Shown piece after piece: positions 43,945 through 55,066 of a DNA stretch of 64,000 nucleotides (the stretch's first letter is position 1; each line of letters begins with the position of its first letter). The stretch lies in the NCBI GenBank assembly GCA_946406035.1, contig CAMJJG010000001.1, forward strand, positions 62,001-126,000. The letters are read 5' to 3'. The DNA comes from an uncultured Prevotellaceae bacterium (GTDB taxonomy: Bacteria > Bacteroidota > Bacteroidia > Bacteroidales > Muribaculaceae). Under the pieces are notes generated by a model, which saw only the letters and a program-made list of their open reading frames with translations, was not told the origin of the DNA and ran no database searches. A program made the position numbers and the translations under genes.

Positions 43945-44168
43945 ATTTAAACGACAAGGTTTTAGCAATTATGCGCGAGGTGTTTGGCATCGAGGAAATT
44001 TCCACCGATGTCTCCCAGAAGAATTGTGAACGCTGGGACTCCTTGCGGCATCTCACACTGGCTTCGGAACTCGAGGATGCCTTTGATATCGAGCTTGAGC
44101 CCGAAGAGATTGCCGAGATGACCGATTTCTCGCGGGTAGTTGAGAAACTCAATGAGAAGTTGAGCTAA
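43941..44168 (+). CDS. Acyl carrier protein paired with the FkbH enzyme
   Basis: 75 residues: MNLNDKVLAIMREVFGIEEI, then the phosphopantetheine site in KNCERWDSLRHLTLASELED, an intact Asp-Ser-Leu, and the acidic recognition helix FDIELEPEEIAEMTDFSRVV. Overlap of its ATG with the FkbH stop argues for a stoichiometric pair; glyceryl-S-ACP is the predicted loaded form. It differs from the WSSL-type ACPs in this locus. Confidence 0.93.
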   Translation: MNLNDKVLAIMREVFGIEEISTDVSQKNCERWDSLRHLTLASELEDAFDIELEPEEIAEMTDFSRVVEKLNEKLS

Positions 44169-44255
44169 GGCGACTCAACAAGCATCAGGGCATTTTATTT
44201 GTACCCCTCTCATGTGGGGTGGCAAGATACTGTAAGGGAGAGGGAGAGTGGTTTG

Positions 44256-45275
44256 ATGGCACGGCAGCGCATCGCCTATATTGATTTCATGAAGTGCCTG
44301 TGCATCATGCTCATCGTGATGTACCACATCGACCATGACTTTTTCAACTATTTGTTGCCCAATCTGAACAATGCTTTGCAGGCTTTCCGCCTGCCCATGT
44401 ACTATTTCATTTCGGGCATCTTCTTTAAGCTCTACGGCGGCTTTGCCGACTTCACGCGGCGCAAGGTGAACAATATCCTTGTGCCGTTTGTGTTTTTTGT
44501 GGTGTTTGCCTTTGTTGTGCGCTCGGTTGAGCATTGCTTGCGGCTGGCCGTTGGTGCCGATGGCTTGGACATTTCTCCCGTCCAGCTTGTCGAGCCGTTT
44601 TATCTGCGGTATTGGGCCAATACCACCCCCATCTGGTTCTTGCTAAGCCTGTTCTGGGTCAACATCATTTTCTATGCCTTGCAGCGGTTCATCAAGCCGC
44701 TGTGGGGGCTGTTGGCGGCGACTGTGGCTATTTCGGTGGTTGGCTACTTGTTGGGAATCAACAAGATTGAGCTTCCCCTCATGTTGGACTCCTCGCTTGT
44801 CGCGCTTCCCTATTTCGTGCTGGGATGGGGTGTGAAGCGATTGGGAGGCGTGGAGCCAACGCGCTACGACAAGTGGGGCGTCTTGTGCTTGGCCGCGGTA
44901 GCGGTGCCCATCTATTGCGTGAGCCAATTCATGAACCTTCATTTCCAGGTCCTGCCACCCTACTGGAAACTCTATCTCTTGCCGTTTGTGGCCATCTTGT
45001 CGCTTTTCTGGGCTTGCAAGCCGTTGCCGCGCATCCCCGTGTTCTGCCACTATGGGCGCTATTCCCTCATTATCCTGGGCACCCATCCGTTACTTTTCCT
45101 GCCATTGCGTTTCGTGTTCGTTCACTTCGGCATGCAGCCGGGTGTGGCGCTCACCCTGATGGTCTTTACCCTCACCATGGCCATCGAGTGGCCCTTAATA
45201 TGGTTGCTCAAGACCTATGCGCCTCGTTTCACGGCCCAGGAGCCGTTCTTCAAGCAAGGGTGGAGGGTGCGTTAA
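44256..45275 (+). CDS. Acyltransferase 3 family membrane protein
   Basis: 339 residues, about ten membrane segments. Start MARQRIAYIDFMKCLCIMLI with His24 and His27 in VMYHIDHDFF, then LPMYYFISGIFFKLYGGFAD and FTRRKVNNILVPFVFFVVF. ATG 44256 follows an AG-rich ribosome binding stretch (GGGAGAGGGAGAG); an earlier in-frame start at 44199 adds hydrophilic sequence unlike the family. Last enzyme of the acyl module, it may move an acyl group to a glycan hydroxyl at the membrane. Donor unknown. Confidence 0.87.
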   Translation: MARQRIAYIDFMKCLCIMLIVMYHIDHDFFNYLLPNLNNALQAFRLPMYYFISGIFFKLYGGFADFTRRKVNNILVPFVFFVVFAFVVRSVEHCLRLAVGADGLDISPVQLVEPFYLRYWANTTPIWFLLSLFWVNIIFYALQRFIKPLWGLLAATVAISVVGYLLGINKIELPLMLDSSLVALPYFVLGWGVKRLGGVEPTRYDKWGVLCLAAVAVPIYCVSQFMNLHFQVLPPYWKLYLLPFVAILSLFWACKPLPRIPVFCHYGRYSLIILGTHPLLFLPLRFVFVHFGMQPGVALTLMVFTLTMAIEWPLIWLLKTYAPRFTAQEPFFKQGWRVR

Positions 45276-45293
45276 TCATGATTTGAATCCACT

Positions 45294-46349
45294 ATGAAAT
45301 ATATTTTTCGCCTAATAGCGATCGTCGCCTCTTTTGCATTATTGTTTGCCGCCTATGGCGGACGGGTAGATCCCACGGTGTGGATTTTGCCGTCGATGGC
45401 AACGCTGGCATTGCCTGTGGTTGCGGGTGTGTGCCTGCTGTTGCTGCTGCTGTTAGTGCTGTTCAGGCAGTGGCGTTCGGCAGTCGTCCTGTTCGGCGCA
45501 TTGTTGCTCTCGTGGCCCACGTTGCGGCTCATTTCGCCCCTCAACATCAGCTCGCCCAAGGGAACCCCCGGCTCTCAGCAGCTCAAGGTCCTCACGATGA
45601 ATGTCACCGAGTTTAACTGGTTGGGCAATGAGCAACCGAGCAAGAACATGCGCTACATCCTTGACCAGGATGCCGACATAGTGGTCATTCAAGAAGGACT
45701 GGTCTATTTCAGGTATGAGCAGTTGCCCACCGTCAAGCCGATGCTCAGCGAGCTGTACAAGAAGTACCCCTATCGCAAGGAGGCTTTCTTCGACGTCGGC
45801 ATTTTATCCAAGTACCCCTTCGACGAGGTGCAGACGCCCATTTTGGCTACCGATGCCCTCAATTATTTCATCAAGGCGTGGGATGTTGATGTGCCGGGCG
45901 ATGACATCAGGGTCATCAGTATGCACTTGAGCTCTCTCAAGTTTAATCAAAACGATAGCCAGATCTTTGATTCGATCAATGTGCCGTCGGGCCGCAAGAG
46001 GCGCATCAAGTCGGTCGCCAAGAAATTGGGTGACGGCTTTCGCAAGCATGTTCCCCAGGTTATGGCTATGCGCAAGCTGGTCGATGAGACCGTGGGCGAC
46101 GTGCTGGTTATGGGCGACATGAACGACACGCCGGGATCCTTTGCCTATCGCACCCTGTGTGGCGATGACCTGCGCGACGCGTGGGCCGATACCGGATTTG
46201 GACCCGTTTACACCTTCCGTGCCAACCATTTGTACGTCAAGATCGACCATATTTTCTACCGAGGCAACCTCAAGCCCTTGTCATGTCGCCGCGACAAGCA
46301 GGGCGAGAGCGACCATTACCCCTTGGTGGCCGTTTTTGAGCGGGAATAG
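45294..46349 (+). CDS. Membrane-anchored endonuclease/exonuclease/phosphatase family protein
   Basis: 351 residues. Two or three N-terminal membrane segments (LIAIVASFALLFAAYG; LPVVAGVCLLLLLLLVLF; SAVVLFGALLLSWPTLRL) place a C-terminal EEP domain outside the cytosol. EEP catalytic motifs are complete: DIVVIQEGLVYF, VISMHLSSLKFN, VLVMGDMNDTPGSFAYRTLC and GESDHYPLVAVFE. Family members cleave phosphodiesters of nucleic acids or lipids. Such genes are frequent in Bacteroidales beside unrelated loci, so a link to the glycan pathway is not certain. It is the last gene before the operon terminator. Confidence 0.87.
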   Translation: MKYIFRLIAIVASFALLFAAYGGRVDPTVWILPSMATLALPVVAGVCLLLLLLLVLFRQWRSAVVLFGALLLSWPTLRLISPLNISSPKGTPGSQQLKVLTMNVTEFNWLGNEQPSKNMRYILDQDADIVVIQEGLVYFRYEQLPTVKPMLSELYKKYPYRKEAFFDVGILSKYPFDEVQTPILATDALNYFIKAWDVDVPGDDIRVISMHLSSLKFNQNDSQIFDSINVPSGRKRRIKSVAKKLGDGFRKHVPQVMAMRKLVDETVGDVLVMGDMNDTPGSFAYRTLCGDDLRDAWADTGFGPVYTFRANHLYVKIDHIFYRGNLKPLSCRRDKQGESDHYPLVAVFERE

Positions 46350-46410
46350 GTGCCCGCGGTACACTAAAAGGGCCTCTTCCTCGTTTTATATTTATAATTC
46401 AAGTTTTTAG

Positions 46411-46425
46411 AGTAGCAAGGCTACT
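46411..46425 (+). repeat. Small hairpin after the EEP gene
   Basis: AGTAGC-AAG-GCTACT followed by TT and an A-run. It precedes the stronger terminator 22 nt downstream and may contribute to 3'-end formation. Confidence 0.4.
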
Positions 46426-46446
46426 TTAAAAGCAAAACTATAACCT

Positions 46447-46464
46447 GCGGCAACGCCGCTTTTT
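46447..46464 (+). terminator. Rho-independent terminator at the end of the glycan locus
   Basis: GCGGC (46447-46451), loop AAC, GCCGC (46455-46459), then five T. About 98 nt past the last stop codon of the locus. Confidence 0.8.
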
Positions 46465-46515
46465 AAGCAGTGAGCAAGTGTTATCCGCTTGCGAAACCTA
46501 ATCTATAAATGCGAT

Positions 46516-47952
46516 ATGATGACCTACTCTAGAATATACCTGTTGATTGTTGCCGCAATTGTGGCGATGTCCATGGCCTTTACCTCGTGTATCGAGGACG
46601 GATTTACCACCTCGTCGAGCGACGTGCTCACATTTAGCCAGGACACGGTGGCATTTGACACGGTCATCACGCTGCAAGGCACGGCCACCAAGCAGATGGT
46701 GGTCTATAACCGCAGCCCCAAGCAGATCAATATCTCGTCAATCAAGGTGGCTGGACTCTCCGACAAGGGACACTTCCACCTCAATGTCGACGGCATCCGC
46801 GGCGACGAGTTCCAGAATGTGGAGATAAGAGGCAATGACTCGATTTATATCTTCATCGAGGCCTATCTCGACGAGATGAAACAGGATGCTCCCACCTTGC
46901 TCGAGGACCGGCTGGAGTTCGTCACCAACGGGGTGAGCCAGAGCATTCTTCTGTCGGCCTGGGGGCAGGACGTTATACGCATCAGTGGCGACACCATTGC
47001 CCGCAATACCCGATTCACTGCTGCCAAGCCCTATCTCATCTACGACACGATGTATGTCGCACCCAACGCCACGTTGACCCTCGACGCCGGCACCACGCTG
47101 CTTTTCCATGACAAGGCGGCACTGCGCTGTGCCGGACGCATGCGTGCCAACGGCACTGCCGAGGATCCCATCACCTTCCGCGGCGATCGGTTAGATCACG
47201 TTGTGGGCTCGATCAATTTCGATATCATGTCGGGCCAGTGGGGAGGAGTTATCTTCACCCCTCCCACAACCGGTAATGTCCTCAAGCATGTGATCATGAG
47301 GGGGTCCAGCATCGGCATGCACTGCAGTAACCTCTATGGCGACACGACGCAATGCGCCCTCAAACTCATCAACTGTGTACTCACCAACTCGGCATCAACC
47401 TGCCTGGCTACAGCTGCTTGCTATGTCGAGGCCATTGGCACCGAGTTCAGCGATGCCGCCGAGGAAGTCGCCTACTTTGCTGGTGGCAAGGTCAAGGCCA
47501 CCAACTGCACCTTTACCAACAACTACCTTTTCAAGTTGCCGTCGTTGCCCATCGTCAATGTGTTTAATGTGGAGTTTAGTGATGGTAGCATTGGCAAGAT
47601 CAAGGCCTATTTTGATAACTGCATCCTTCATGGCCTCTCAAGCGAGATCAATGAGGGAGACTTGTCTAACTTTGACGTCTTTATGCGATATTGCCTCTTC
47701 AAGAGTTCGGGCTCTGATGATGCTCATTTCATCAACTGCACTTGGGAGGGAGATCCCAAGTTCCTGACCGTGCGCGATGAGTATATCTTTGACTATCGAC
47801 TGGGTAACGAGAGCGATGCCATCGGCAAGGGAAATCCGGCTTTGTGTCCCGAGGAGGCCCGTTATGACCGCTATGGTAATGACCGCCTTGCCAGCGGCTC
47901 CATCGACGTTGGGGCCTACGTCTGGGTCTTTATCCCCGATGAGGAGGAATAG
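46516..47952 (+). CDS. Lipoprotein with right-handed beta-helix-like repeat region
   Basis: 478 residues from ATG 46516 (ATG 46519 is an alternative). The signal peptide ends with lipobox AFTSC, Cys25. CIEDG after the cysteine is acidic, like the lipoprotein export signal that directs Bacteroidota lipoproteins to the surface. Residues about 40-150 look like an Ig-like domain. About 180-470 contain repeated short strands with the pattern of a pectate-lyase-like beta-helix (LTLDAGTTLLFHDKAALRCA; FDNCILHGLSSEINEGD). No catalytic motif was recognised. A surface polysaccharide-binding or structural role is possible. An in-frame TTG at 46489 would spoil the signal peptide. Confidence 0.78.
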   Translation: MMTYSRIYLLIVAAIVAMSMAFTSCIEDGFTTSSSDVLTFSQDTVAFDTVITLQGTATKQMVVYNRSPKQINISSIKVAGLSDKGHFHLNVDGIRGDEFQNVEIRGNDSIYIFIEAYLDEMKQDAPTLLEDRLEFVTNGVSQSILLSAWGQDVIRISGDTIARNTRFTAAKPYLIYDTMYVAPNATLTLDAGTTLLFHDKAALRCAGRMRANGTAEDPITFRGDRLDHVVGSINFDIMSGQWGGVIFTPPTTGNVLKHVIMRGSSIGMHCSNLYGDTTQCALKLINCVLTNSASTCLATAACYVEAIGTEFSDAAEEVAYFAGGKVKATNCTFTNNYLFKLPSLPIVNVFNVEFSDGSIGKIKAYFDNCILHGLSSEINEGDLSNFDVFMRYCLFKSSGSDDAHFINCTWEGDPKFLTVRDEYIFDYRLGNESDAIGKGNPALCPEEARYDRYGNDRLASGSIDVGAYVWVFIPDEEE

Positions 47953-48010
47953 CAGCTCTAGGCAATGAGGCATTAGGTATTAATAACATATATACTAAGG
48001 TGTGAATAGT

Positions 48011-49531
48011 ATGAGACGATTTCTATTGTGCTCGATGCTTGTCATGGTTATGGCAGCATGTGCGATTGCCGCGAGTGATGTTCCAGCAACTGCTTTGTCA
48101 TTGCCCAAACGTGAGTTTCGTGGTGCCTGGATGCACATCATCGGACAAAATCAGTATGCCCAGATGTCGCCTGAACAGACGCGCCAATACCTCGTCAACC
48201 AGCTCGACCTGCTGCAGCAGGCCAACTGCAACGCCATCATCTGGCAGATACGCCCTCAGGCCGATGCGGCCTACGTGAGCGATCTCGAGCCCTGGAGCCG
48301 GTGGCTCACGGGCGAGCCCGGAAAGGCTCCGCAGCCCGTGTGGGACCCCTTGCAGTTCATGATTGACGAGACCCACCGCCGCGGCATGGAACTGCACGCC
48401 TGGATTAACCCCTATCGAGTGACCAGCAGCGAGGAGGATAAGCCCGCTCCGGGACACATCTATTACGAGCACCCCGAGTGGTTCCTCAAGTATGCCGACG
48501 GCAAGATATACTTCGATCCGGGCCTGCCCGAGAGTCGCGACTTCATCGACACAGTGGTGCGCGACATCCTCACGCGCTATGACATCGACGCCCTGCACAT
48601 GGACGATTATTTCTATCCCTATCCTGTCAAGGGTGCCGAGTTCCCCGACACGGCTTCCTACAATGCCTATGGCATAGGCTGGGACCGCGACGACTGGCGC
48701 CGCCACAATGTGGACTTGCTCATCGAGCAGCTGCATGGCACGATCCGGGAACTTAAACCCTGGGTGCGATTCGGCATCAGCCCATTCGGCATCTGGCGCA
48801 ACAAGGCCAGCGACCCCGACGGCAGCAACACCAACGGCCTGCAGTGCTACGACGCCCTGTATGCCGATTGCCCCAAGTGGACTGCCGAGGGGTGGGTCGA
48901 TTACATGGTGCCCCAGCTTTACTGGGAACTCGAGCACAAGGCCGCTAGCGATCTCGTGCTCATGCACTGGTGGAACGACCATGCCAATGGCCGCCACATG
49001 TACTACGGCCAGGCGGTCAACAACGTGATGACACATCGCGACATCGCTGCCGAGGACGGCGATACCATCAACCCAACGCAGCTCGACCACAAGCTGCGCC
49101 TGCAACGCGGCATGGATAACGTACATGGCGTGACGTGGTGGCCTGGATACACGATTACCAGCAACTTCAATGGTGTGCTCGACTCGCTGGCTACTCACCA
49201 GACCTGCCAGCCTGCCCTCATTCCGGCCTATACATGGCTTGATGACGCGGCCCCTGATCCTGTTCACCAGGTCAAGGTAAAGAAGGTGAATGGCAAGAAG
49301 TGCCTCACTTGGCGCCCGCATGACACCGACAATCCCATGCAGCAGTCCGTGAGATACGTCATCTACCGTTTCCCCAAGGGCAAGAAAGGCTCGCTGGATA
49401 ACTCGGCCAACATACTGTCCATCACTGGCGAGACGGTCTTCCCGCTGCCCGATGGCGGCAAGGGCGACTGGCAATATGCCGTCACCGCCCTCGACCGCTG
49501 CTGGAACGAGAGCGACCCCGCCTGGAAGTGA
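48011..49531 (+). CDS. GHL10 (DUF187) family glycosyl-hydrolase-like protein
   Basis: 506 residues from ATG 48011. An N-terminal export signal (MRRFLLCSMLVMVMAACAIA) has a possible but imperfect lipobox at Cys17. The TIM-barrel domain of the 'glycosyl hydrolase-like 10' family covers about residues 30-370. Its landmarks are FRGAWMHIIGQN, NAIIWQIRPQADAAYVSDLE, RGMELHAWINPYRVTS, IDALHMDDYFYPYP and RFGISPFGIWRN. The rest (HQVKVKKVNGKKCLTWRPHD) resembles a fibronectin III domain. Some family members act on peptidoglycan-related glycans; substrate here is unknown. It lies 58 nt after the lipoprotein gene, probably the same transcript. Confidence 0.88.
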   Translation: MRRFLLCSMLVMVMAACAIAASDVPATALSLPKREFRGAWMHIIGQNQYAQMSPEQTRQYLVNQLDLLQQANCNAIIWQIRPQADAAYVSDLEPWSRWLTGEPGKAPQPVWDPLQFMIDETHRRGMELHAWINPYRVTSSEEDKPAPGHIYYEHPEWFLKYADGKIYFDPGLPESRDFIDTVVRDILTRYDIDALHMDDYFYPYPVKGAEFPDTASYNAYGIGWDRDDWRRHNVDLLIEQLHGTIRELKPWVRFGISPFGIWRNKASDPDGSNTNGLQCYDALYADCPKWTAEGWVDYMVPQLYWELEHKAASDLVLMHWWNDHANGRHMYYGQAVNNVMTHRDIAAEDGDTINPTQLDHKLRLQRGMDNVHGVTWWPGYTITSNFNGVLDSLATHQTCQPALIPAYTWLDDAAPDPVHQVKVKKVNGKKCLTWRPHDTDNPMQQSVRYVIYRFPKGKKGSLDNSANILSITGETVFPLPDGGKGDWQYAVTALDRCWNESDPAWK

Positions 49532-49562
49532 CCCCCTTCCTGGGTAGTGGGGCAATAGTAAA

Positions 49563-49603
49563 TGAATTGAGGGACGCGCATTCAAGGCGCGTCCCTCAAT
49601 TCA
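49563..49603. terminator. Perfect 17-bp hairpin between convergent genes
   Basis: TGAATTGAGGGACGCGC (49563-49579) and its exact complement (49587-49603) with a 7-nt loop. No T-run on either side, but the position between the convergent GHL10 and dockerin-protein genes suggests a bidirectional 3' hairpin. Confidence 0.65.
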
Positions 49604-49634
49604 TCTTACTCTACTGGTTACTTGTGAAAAGTAA

Positions 49635-50942
49635 TCAGTTCCAGGCTCCTGACAGCAGGAAGTCGATGAGTGCGGTGACATCGGCGATGTTCACGCCGCC
49701 CATCTGGTTGCAGTCGGCTGCCTCAAGGTTGATGTTGGTCTCATCTCCGCTCAGCAGATAGTCAATCAGGGCAGTCACGTCGGCGATATTAACGAGTGTG
49801 TCGTTGTTCACGTCGCCGCGGATGAATGTGGGCTCAACATATTGCTCAAATGCAACGAGATTGAACTTCAATGCACCGTCCACCTTGCAGATAATGCCAA
49901 AGACATTGTACTTGCCAGAGGCGGGCTGATTAGAGGCCCACAAGCAGTCGGTCAATGAAATTGTCGTGCCATCGGGCAACGATAATGAGCGGATGGGGAA
50001 AAAGCTCTTGTTTACATTCTCGACGACAACATAGGCGTTAAGCATGCTTTCATCCACAGCTCCTGTGAGCTTTACTGCTGCAGCTAGTGTGGCATTGGTC
50101 TCACCGCTGGCTGCGAGGCCCGTGGCATCGGTATGCTTAACCCAACCGTCAACGCTGGTTTTGGTGGCATTCCAGCCCTGGCTCAGCACCTGGCCGTTCT
50201 CGAATGAGCCCTCAACGACGTTGCAAATCTGGCCGTAGCCGCTCTCGTCGCGCACAAACAGGTAACCATTCTTATAGGCCGTTACAACAGCATTGCCGTT
50301 AAACGTGAACTGAGCGTTGTCATTAAGAGCATTGGCCTCACTGAGTTGGGTTACAGCAGTTTGATCACTTCCCTCCTCATAGGTGAAAGTGGTCTTGGGA
50401 TAGAAAAGTTCGCCAAAGTATTGATTCCCTCCATAGACTGATCTTGGCACATTGGTATTCACTCCATAGAAATAGCCGGTACCTGAAACTGTTCCCGCTT
50501 GAGTAACCGATACCATGAGTGCAAGGTTTCCGCCTTCATAGGCGAAGGGTGTATCAAGGTTGACCACGATCTTGTTTTCACCGGGGGTCATCGGCATAGC
50601 ACCCACTAATGTCAGATCGCTCTCTGGTATGCGAAATGGCGAGATCGTGGAGAATTCCGACACATCGACCACTCCCAGGCGGAATGAGAGTTCACCGCCG
50701 TTCATCACATTGCCGCCCTCGTTAGCGATATAAAACGTCAGCGCGGTAATGTCCTTACCAACCAGTTCTGTGAGTTGGTTGGCCGGATAAATTACCTGAC
50801 CGAAATAGGGGGGATAGTTAAAGTTAGCAGCTCGGAACGGGATGTACTGATTTGTATCAGTGCCATCAGCAACTGTCAATTCAGTGGCTCGGGCAACCAG
50901 TGACAGAGCAGCCACGGTGATTAAAATAAATAATTTCTTCAT
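49635..50942 (-). CDS. Secreted protein with C-terminal dockerin, function unknown
   Basis: 435 residues from ATG 50942 (MKKLFILITVAALSLVARA signal peptide); an in-frame start 33 nt further upstream would mask the signal. Residues about 30-185 form a beta-rich domain (IPFRAANFNYPPYFGQVIYP) and about 195-370 a second one (YLFVRDESGYGQICNVVEGS). No enzyme motif was recognised. The last 60 residues are a dockerin-like pair: GDVNNDTLVNIADVTALIDY and ADCNQMGGVNIADVTALIDF. In the second loop one calcium ligand position is Cys and another Gln, so only the first EF-hand looks fully able to bind calcium. Monocistronic, with a TACCTTTG promoter box upstream. Confidence 0.82.
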   Translation of the reverse strand: MKKLFILITVAALSLVARATELTVADGTDTNQYIPFRAANFNYPPYFGQVIYPANQLTELVGKDITALTFYIANEGGNVMNGGELSFRLGVVDVSEFSTISPFRIPESDLTLVGAMPMTPGENKIVVNLDTPFAYEGGNLALMVSVTQAGTVSGTGYFYGVNTNVPRSVYGGNQYFGELFYPKTTFTYEEGSDQTAVTQLSEANALNDNAQFTFNGNAVVTAYKNGYLFVRDESGYGQICNVVEGSFENGQVLSQGWNATKTSVDGWVKHTDATGLAASGETNATLAAAVKLTGAVDESMLNAYVVVENVNKSFFPIRSLSLPDGTTISLTDCLWASNQPASGKYNVFGIICKVDGALKFNLVAFEQYVEPTFIRGDVNNDTLVNIADVTALIDYLLSGDETNINLEAADCNQMGGVNIADVTALIDFLLSGAWN

Positions 50943-51288
50943 AATAAATGAGATAAATTGAGTTAATATAAACACTTAATAAGCATAATCGATAAGCGGA
51001 TTTAGTTTTACCCTACAAAGGTAATAAAAATCAATCATGTATTTAATTGTTTGGTAATGAAATTAATATTGGCTCAAGTATTTTTCCGTCATGGATCTTC
51101 AACTTTTTGGTGACAATTCCACTCGTAAAGCGAATTACATGAATAAATATTACAAATTTATTTCAAGTGACTAAGTCCCGCAGGGGGCAGTCCAACGGCT
51201 ACATCATTACCAAGATTTATAGCTGATTTCTCGTGTGATTGAAGTTCCAAGCGATCACCTTGGTCTCCCCTCAATCCTATCACGCGGG
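50943..51288. other. 346-base intergenic region between a dockerin-protein gene and marC
   Basis: AT-rich near 50943-51060, with a -7 box at 51016-51023. The rest, downstream of marC, shows only a weak CCAAG/CTTGG hairpin at about 51248-51264. No coding frame or RNA gene recognised. Confidence 0.6.
51016..51023 (-). promoter_or_regulatory. -7 box for the dockerin-tagged secreted protein
   Basis: Minus strand TACCTTTG matches TAnnTTTG, about 74 nt before ATG 50942. No convincing -33. Confidence 0.5.
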
Positions 51289-51867
51289 TCAAAACAGGTG
51301 GGCAATGTTCTCGGTCATCATCTTCACGCTCATCGCCAGCAGGATGATGCCGAAGAACTTGCGTGAGAACATCATGCCGCCCTCGCCTAGCCATTTCTGG
51401 ATTTTTCCAGTGCTCTTGATGACAAGGAACACCCATAGCATATTGATAGCCAGCCCGATGAAAATGTTCACGTCGTCATACATCGCCTTGAGCGAGATCA
51501 ACGTTGTCAGCACGCCGGCGCCCGCGATCAGCGGAAACACCATCGGCACCATCGTTGCTCCCTTGTTGGGGGTGTTGTTCTTGAAGATTTCCACGTCAAG
51601 GATCATCTCCAGCGCCATGAGGAACATCAGGAAACCGCCTGCCGTGGCAAACGAGTGGATATCGCAGTTGAAGATGCGCAGCAGCCAGTGACCGCCATAG
51701 TAGAAGCCCACCATCAGCAGGGTAGAGTAGAGGGTGGCCTTCAAGGCATCGACATGACGCCCTTTTTCCCTCAACTGCAAGATAATGGGTATCGAACCCA
51801 CAATATCTATAATACTCAGCAATACCAGCGTCGCACTCAGAATCTGTGTAAAATTAACCTTTCCCAT
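51289..51867 (-). CDS. MarC family integral membrane protein
   Basis: 192 residues with six hydrophobic segments. Family features: LSATLVLLSIIDIVGSIPII with the conserved D-x-x-G-x-x-P near the N-terminus, HSFATAGGFLMFLMALEMIL, and VPMVFPLIAGAGVLTTLISL. Length is typical. MarC proteins sit in the inner membrane and have no confirmed transport substrate; the old link to multiple antibiotic resistance is not supported. It stands alone with a TACCTTTG box upstream. Confidence 0.9.
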   Translation of the reverse strand: MGKVNFTQILSATLVLLSIIDIVGSIPIILQLREKGRHVDALKATLYSTLLMVGFYYGGHWLLRIFNCDIHSFATAGGFLMFLMALEMILDVEIFKNNTPNKGATMVPMVFPLIAGAGVLTTLISLKAMYDDVNIFIGLAINMLWVFLVIKSTGKIQKWLGEGGMMFSRKFFGIILLAMSVKMMTENIAHLF

Positions 51868-51890
51868 ATTGCATCATTTCTATTCTGCTG

Positions 51891-51898
51891 CAAAGGTA
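51891..51898 (-). promoter_or_regulatory. -7 box for marC
   Basis: Minus strand TACCTTTG, 24 nt before the marC ATG at 51867. Confidence 0.55.
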
Positions 51899-52257
51899 GT
51901 CATTATCTCGCACACGATCACATTCTTTTTAAGAAAACAGGCCTGGAATCCTTCACTTGTTGCCTTTTTTTTCCCTCAATTTTACCTTTAATCAATTCGA
52001 TGACCCCAAAAAGGCTTTTCCTTTTTAATTATCAGACAATGAGTCGATTGCGATGCTAAATGGCTATCGAATGCGCCTCGTTTTTCCCGGTTTTCCCGTT
52101 TCCCCCCCGTTGTGGGGTTAATACGTGTCGCGTCCTGTGATCCGGGCCTGTGGCTCGGAAAATAATCGTCAGCGCGACTTTATCAAGAGCATTTCTCGCT
52201 TTCTTCCTTGAAAACCGGCACTTCCCTGTAATAGTTGCCAAAAAGGTCGTCATGCGT

Positions 52258-52288
52258 TTTGATGGTTGGCACTTTTTTAGTACCTTTG
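52258..52288 (+). promoter_or_regulatory. Promoter of valS
   Basis: TTTG (52258-52261), 19-nt spacer, TACCTTTG (52281-52288): full consensus, 53 nt before the valS ATG. Confidence 0.75.
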
Positions 52289-52341
52289 TCGTTTGAATCA
52301 TTTTTTTGAACAAAAATAAAACATTATTATAACCAAAACAA

Positions 52342-55056
<2,715 letters not shown>

Positions 55057-55066
55057 GAAACAGAAA

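Larger units (their letters stand above)
51868..52341. other. 474-base divergent region between marC and valS
   Basis: Contains the marC -7 box, an AAAAAGG-CTTTT-CCTTTTT hairpin at 52008-52026, a GC-richer stretch 52080-52200 with no clear structure, and the valS promoter. No coding frame with real-gene character on either strand; no T-box or riboswitch was recognised. Confidence 0.6.

Noticed and set aside
48098-49585. A 495-residue open frame on the minus strand
   Set aside because: Antisense to the GHL10 gene; long only because of GC-rich codon use.
51868-52341. T-box or other attenuator before valS
   Set aside because: No T-box consensus and no terminator/antiterminator pair next to valS; T-boxes are not known as a Bacteroidota mechanism. 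Only the promoter and a small AT hairpin are supported.
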